Of a stretch of 64,000 bases of DNA, positions 60,396-64,000 are shown in pieces. Each line of letters begins with the position of its first letter. The first letter of the stretch is position 1. Both the position numbers and the translations under genes were made by a program. The DNA is taken from the NCBI RefSeq assembly GCF_052118845.1, contig NZ_JBQKGJ010000014.1, forward strand, positions 16,606 through 80,605. Direction: 5' to 3'. Under the pieces are notes generated by a model. That model made no database searches, was not told where the DNA came from, and saw only the letters and a list, made by a program, of their open reading frames with translations. The DNA is from Bilifractor sp002394235. GTDB taxonomy: Bacteria > Bacillota > Clostridia > Lachnospirales > Lachnospiraceae.

Positions 60396-61012
60396 GTAAG
60401 CGGTAAACCGCCAGTACCTGTTGTACCTAGCTAGCCTTTGCGATAATGGAGTCGAATAAATCTAAGGTTTTTTCGACTTCTCCAAAGGAGGCTTGGTATT
60501 GATGGACAAGATCACATCCGACGTTCCCCGTCAACAATGGTTTGATATCATTCAGGCCTGTAATGCTATGCTGTCGAGGAACATCACATCAAGGTCTATG
60601 CAGGAAGCGATAATCAGACAATTGTAAAAGCAAACCGTCCGGGGGATCTCCTCCGCGGCAATATCGTCATCCCCTCTCTGGAAGCGGTATTATGAACGCC
60701 AAGTATGTCAATGCCGTACCGCTGTACCAGCAAGAGCAGGAACTGAAGCGCAACGGGATCAATCTCTCCCGTCAGGTCATGGCAAACTGGACAATCCAGT
60801 GTGCGGAGCGATGTCTGGCGGTTATGTATGACTGGCTTCATAGACAGATCTACGACTATCATGTACTGCAGGCGGATGAAACACCGGTGATCGTCACAAA
60901 AGACGGACGTCATGTGGGAGCCAAAATCTACATGTGGGGTTACCGTACAGGGAAAAGCCGGAAACAGATGTACGAGGAAGAACTGGATAAATCAAAGATA
61001 CAAGATCTTTAA
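60396..61012 (+). mobile_element. IS66-family insertion sequence remnant
   Basis: The left end has GTAAGCGGTAAACCGCCAGT (60396), the IS66 terminal repeat form. MDKITSDVPRQQWFDIIQ (60502) is the start of TnpA. It jumps directly to the middle of TnpC: HHIKVYAGSDNQTIV, then a frameshift near 60690, and NAKYVNAVPLYQQEQELKR with VLQADETPVIV (60692-61012), which carries the DDE region. TnpB and most of TnpC are gone, so it is a deleted and non-functional copy. Confidence 0.8.
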
Positions 61013-61211
61013 TGTTGAGAGGTGAATCCAATGGTTCATAGGTATTAATTATCAGAAGAAGGCGGCTTGAGTGAGGATGTTCCAGTTTTTAAACAACAAT
61101 TGCTACCAGTGAGACATGGCACATTGATTGTTTGAGTTTGAGCATTTCCCTATATTCTCATTTCATTTTAAACTAGCATCCATTAAACAAATAATGTGCG
61201 AGGTGATTTTA

Positions 61212-61484
61212 ATGAAAGATTCTCCATTGAAGGTTTTGGCTTTTAAAACCATAATTCTTAGCATATTGGGTTTAAATACGCTTCCGTTTCTTTCAATAAT
61301 TGTCCAGTATATTGACTCAGTAACTGGCTTTAGTTTAGGAAGCGGTTATCATACTAATAATATAGATTATATCTTTGAAAGCCCTCTGGTTTATATTGGG
61401 GTTGTTCTTTGCATTAATATCGTCTTAGCAATGATTTATTTAATACATTGTTACTTAAAAAAAAAGCGAGGTGACTCAGAATGA
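61212..61484 (+). CDS. Small two-helix membrane protein
   Basis: A 90-residue protein with two hydrophobic helices (LAFKTIILSILGLNTLPFLSIIV and VYIGVVLCINIVLAMIYLI) and a basic end. No family is recognised. GAGGTGA precedes ATG 61212. Its stop overlaps the start of the following broken secreted-protein gene (ATGA), so the two form a pair, as toxin/immunity or transport pairs often do; that is inference. Confidence 0.5.
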   Translation: MKDSPLKVLAFKTIILSILGLNTLPFLSIIVQYIDSVTGFSLGSGYHTNNIDYIFESPLVYIGVVLCINIVLAMIYLIHCYLKKKRGDSE

Positions 61485-62108
61485 AAAAACAATTAGCATG
61501 ATATTGAGTTTTATTTTGATTTTAGGATGTTCAACGACGATCTTTGCAGCTGACAGCAATAATAATTACACATAAAATCTTCCCCATAATGGAGCTGAAT
61601 ATTTTGAAATAGAAGTTAGAGATGATGAAGAAAATGAAAAACGAATTTCTGATTTTATTACCGTATATGGCTATCAATATACCAAAGGTAATCTAAAAAG
61701 TGGTACATAGAGAAACGGTACAAGCGGTGGTAGTTCAGCTTCTAGTTCTACCTTATCATTAAATTACACTAACAATAACTCTTATAATATTTCCTTTACG
61801 GCTTCAGTCTCCGGAAATTATACAAACGGTGGGACTATAGGCTCTAATTTAGGCGTTACACTGGGTGCATCAAAATCGTATTCGTTAGGTAGCGGATACT
61901 CTGTAACAGTTCCAAAAGGATCTCATTATTTAATCAAGTACCGTCCAATGTATTATACACAATGTATTATACATATGAAGTAGTTGAAATTAAATATATT
62001 GAACGATATAACGAAGGATTGGGTGGCATGGAGAGATATGTAGTTGGAACAAAAACATGCTATGTAGACGTATTTTCACACTGGGATTTCACGCACGTAG
62101 CTAATTAA
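61481..62108 (+). pseudogene. Decayed secreted protein gene
   Basis: A signal peptide can be read one frame over (SMILSFILILGCSTTIFAADS), meaning an A was lost in the initial A-run. The body then has in-frame stops (TAA near 61575, TAG near 61708), with Gly/Ser/Thr/Tyr-rich beta-strand text such as NISFTASVSGNYTNGG and VTLGASKSYSLGSGY. A 14-bp tandem duplication at 61947-61974 shifts the frame again before the end (VVEIKYIERYNEG, YVDVFSHWDFTHV). At least four lesions are visible, so it is dead. Family unknown. Confidence 0.72.
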
Positions 62109-62285
62109 CGACATATCATAATGATTTTTAACAAGTTGGACACCCTCCGCTAGGCAATAGCCTGGTAGATTCGGTCAATTTCCTCTTCGAAGATTTCATC
62201 CGGAGTTCTATAGCCCAGGAGTTTTCTCGGCAAGTGTTTTGGTGACCTTTTCCAGATCCGTGAGGCTGGCGAACTCTGATCCATT

Positions 62286-62319
62286 ATCACTGTTATCCCG
62301 AATTCGGGATAATAGTGAT
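62286..62319. repeat. 34-bp near-perfect palindrome at the IS30/IS3 junction
   Basis: The palindrome centres on GAATTC and has only one mismatched pair. Its left arm belongs to the IS30 transposase DDE motif (minus strand) and its right arm to the IS3 DDE motif (SDRG, plus strand). Confidence 0.85.
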
Positions 62320-62635
62320 CGTGGATGTCATTACCGATGGCCGGAATGGATCAAAATAGTTGATGATGCGGGATTTACAAGATCTATGTCGAGAAAAGGC
62401 TGTTCCCCAGACAACGCTGCCTGTGAGGGCTTCTTCCGACATCTAAAAATGAGATGTTTTATAACCGCAGTTGGGAAGGCTGTTCGATTGCTGAGTTAAA
62501 ATATGAGATCGACAGTTATATTCGCTGGTATTGCACAGATAGAATTAAATCAACACTCGGAGGACTCAGTCCTCTTCAGTACAGAAAGGAGTTGGGGGTG
62601 GCTGTCTAAAAAAATGTCCGCACCCCCGGATCTTT
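62314..62635 (+). pseudogene. IS3-family transposase fragment (OrfB C-terminus)
   Basis: It begins at the second catalytic Asp, SDRGCHYRWPEWIKIV, then GFTRSMSRKGCSPDNAACEGFF with the catalytic Glu, a one-base deletion in an A-run at about 62448, and SIAELKYEIDSYIRWY to LSPLQYRKELGVAV at 62609. The end of the IS follows (TGTCTAAAAAAATGTCCG). It lies inside the IS30 remnant. The frameshift and missing N-terminal half make it inactive. Confidence 0.8.
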
Positions 62636-62791
62636 TTTATTCAGGTGTCCAAGTTGATTTTACAATCGGCGAGCAAAGGAATTTTAAATGGCATGAGGAA
62701 ATTATTATATCGCTAAATCATAAATCTGTGAGTGCTTGAAATAAGAGGTTACAGACCAGATCATCACTATTTTTAAACGAGGTGGAAATTC

Positions 62792-63112
62792 ATGAATAAC
62801 AGTATAGAATTATTGATTTTTAATATGATTTATGGTTGCATAATGCTTTTATTGGGAATATTTTTAAAAAAAACAAAGCACTCAAGTACAGTGATTATGT
62901 TTATTTCAGGAGATTATTCTGATTTAGATCCTCACAAAGTTTGTTATATTATTGGAAAGAGAATGTCCACTCTAGGTATAGTATTATTTCTAATAATTCC
63001 CTTTGATTTTTGGGAGCCTTCAATTGCTTTCTTTGCAATTTTAATCTTAACTATTTTGTGGGTGATATATGAATCTTGGGATTTTACAAAAAATAGGGGA
63101 AATTATAAATAA
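62792..63112 (+). CDS. Small membrane protein (DUF3784-like)
   Basis: A 106-residue protein with three hydrophobic helices (IFNMIYGCIMLLLGIFL, MSTLGIVLFLIIPF, IAFFAILILTILWVIY). The loop GDYSDLDPHKVCYIIGK resembles the DUF3784 type, with uncertain confidence. GAGGTGG precedes the ATG. No neighbours suggest a role; it sits between two IS remnants. Confidence 0.5.
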   Translation: MNNSIELLIFNMIYGCIMLLLGIFLKKTKHSSTVIMFISGDYSDLDPHKVCYIIGKRMSTLGIVLFLIIPFDFWEPSIAFFAILILTILWVIYESWDFTKNRGNYK

Positions 63113-63227
63113 AACTTTCCCAACCGATGAGACTATATAACAGCCTATACGAAATGTGAACTTCCAGATATTTTGCAACTAAAACTCATATAACGGGCTT
63201 CTTTGCAGTCTCTGAATTTTACCTGTT

Positions 63228-63461
63228 TCATTCTTCGTCTTTCAACGGATCACCCTTGATGTACCGGAGGATGTCCTCATAGCTTCGTGAGCTTTCAGAG
63301 ATTGCCTTCATCAGTTCTTCGCTCTGCTGCACTTTCTTCTTGTCCAGCAGCTCTTTCAGCTCCTTCGTCAATTGATCATACTGTTGCCTGTTCTTGCTGA
63401 TTGCCGTTTCAAGCTTACTGATCTTTTGCTCCAGTACATCTCTGCTAATTGTTCTTGCCAT
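63228..63461 (-). CDS. Small coiled-coil protein associated with the IS
   Basis: A 77-residue, highly charged helical protein (ARTISRDVLEQKISKLETA, QLTKELKELLDKKK). Such short proteins are often found directly after IS1634-type transposases. The preceding transposase stop overlaps its ATG by one base (TAATG), so the pair is translationally coupled. Its role is unknown. Confidence 0.6.
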   Translation of the reverse strand: MARTISRDVLEQKISKLETAISKNRQQYDQLTKELKELLDKKKVQQSEELMKAISESSRSYEDILRYIKGDPLKDEE

Positions 63462-63958
63462 TACTTTGTTCCCTCCTTTAGCGTACTGCTGATGCAGGCA
63501 GCCTTATATTTCACATGCGATGCATCAATTCCAAAGGCGCTCAGGATTTCTTTCTGTGTCTTCGTCACCGCATGATCCATCCTGTATACATTATCCAACT
63601 GCCTGCACATCTCGATTTTTTCAAGTTCCCGGACAGCTGCAGGTACCGTGAAATAATTCGTTTTTTTTACCATGGTGCCTGCCTTGTCTTTTAACGCGGT
63701 ATAAATTCTACAGCGAATGATCAGCGCAATAAATCCGATAAAGATCTTGTTATTTGCCGCTTCTTCCGAGGCAACCCGGAGCGCTCCATTGCCAAGGTAG
63801 GACTTATCTGCGCGGAACAGTTTTTCTGACGCATCCCGGTTTTTATACAGGCTGATTGCCTGCTTTGTATTCATCTTTTCCGATGTGATTGTATATTCCG
63901 ACCGAGAAGACCAGTCTCCACGGTCGATTAGCCCATCCCTAACGGATGGATAGCCCAC
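63461..63958 (-). pseudogene. IS1634/IS4-like transposase, C-terminal fragment
   Basis: From about residue 25 the text matches the end of IS1634-type DDE transposases: EKMNTKQAISLYKNRDASEKLF, SYLGNGALRVASEEAANNKIF and the catalytic-helix region. The N-terminal two thirds, including the first catalytic Asp, are missing; before that point the reading frame is provided by the 22-bp hairpin repeats at the window's end. It is a truncated copy, cut close to 63900. Confidence 0.78.
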
Positions 63959-64000
63959 CTGTCACGGTGGAATAGCCCACCATTCACGGAAAGGAGCCCA
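63929..64000. repeat. 22-bp tandem hairpin repeat, at least three copies
   Basis: Units at 63929-63950, 63951-63972 and 63973-63994 start TAGCCCAYC and end CGGWDGR; a fourth begins at the window end. Each can form a small hairpin (CCATCC/GGATGG; CCACC/GGTGG). The array continues outside the window. Confidence 0.85.

Larger units (their letters stand above)
62121..62664 (-). mobile_element. IS30-family element remnant with nested IS3 fragment
   Basis: The ends TTTTAACAAGTTGGACACCC (62125) and GGTGTCCAAGTTGATTTTAC (62645) are inverted copies in IS30 style. On the minus strand, HLPRKLLGYRTPDEIFEEE (about 62240-62150) is the C-terminus of the transposase and SDNGSEFASLTDLE (about 62290-62250) its DDE motif, in different frames. 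The middle and N-terminal parts are gone, replaced by an IS3 fragment. Confidence 0.75.

Noticed and set aside
63929..64000. CRISPR-like or att-site repeats at the window end
   Set aside because: The 22-bp units are contiguous and have no spacers; no integrase is nearby.

Overview
The window looks like a chromosome segment of an anaerobic Clostridia member, probably of the Lachnospiraceae type. The basis is gene content: a cobalamin riboswitch, a T-box on tyrS, the short HisG plus HisZ pair, YloV/Asp23, RecU, GTG/TTG starts with strong AGGAGG-type ribosome sites, and BlaI/BlaR-type genes. No rRNA, tRNA or CRISPR array was seen. Species cannot be named from the sequence alone.

The first 46 kb is mostly housekeeping, nearly all on the plus strand. 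0-11 kb holds Asp23/FakA-like, recG, an Ala/Lys-rich helical protein, mgsA, rsmD, coaD, a coiled-coil protein, a small alarmone synthetase and an RluA-type pseudouridine synthase. 11-17 kb holds lepB, recU and a partial histidine operon (hisZ-G-D-B-I). 17-29 kb is a tetrapyrrole block opened by a sigma-A-like promoter and a cobalamin riboswitch: precorrin-2 C20-methyltransferase, a secreted NEAT-like protein, an ABC-2 pair, cobaltochelatase CbiK, then hemA, precorrin-2 dehydrogenase, hemC, cobA-hemD, hemB and hemL. This gives everything from glutamyl-tRNA to sirohydrochlorin and cobalt-precorrin-3, and no late heme genes. 30-35 kb is a six-gene sulfur cluster: MetY-like enzyme, ThiS-like carrier ending Gly-Gly-Gly-Cys-Met, ThiF/MoeB-like E1, JAMM protease, siroheme sulfite reductase and TusA-like protein. 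It matches the protein-thiocarboxylate route to homocysteine known from Wolinella, and the siroheme it needs can come from the block just upstream.

35-41 kb holds a UvrA-like ABC protein and a 988-residue primase-helicase-PLD protein of the TOTE conflict type. tyrS (with T-box) and alaS follow.

From about 46.6 kb the DNA becomes AT-richer and accessory. Two minus-strand Abi (HEPN) genes flank a broken PLD-helicase gene. The first Abi gene is preceded by a promoter, a short structured RNA and a terminator-like hairpin; the second has its ribosome site inside an 11-bp inverted repeat. Then come a decayed GHKL kinase, BlaI, a residual ABC ATPase tail, a secreted small protein, a BlaR1-like protease, two multi-protein ABC transporter modules, and a graveyard of IS66, IS30, IS3 and IS1634-like remnants with more broken small genes.

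A genome-wide style feature runs through the window: long intergenic gaps carry short tandem repeats, each with its own unit (21, 22, 31, 35, about 38, 59 and 66 bp), and a near-identical 101-bp nested-hairpin repeat occurs twice in full and once in part. The most interesting systems are the AbiF-like gene with its leader RNA, the TOTE protein, the HcyS-type sulfur cluster, and the riboswitch-led NEAT-like/ABC pair.
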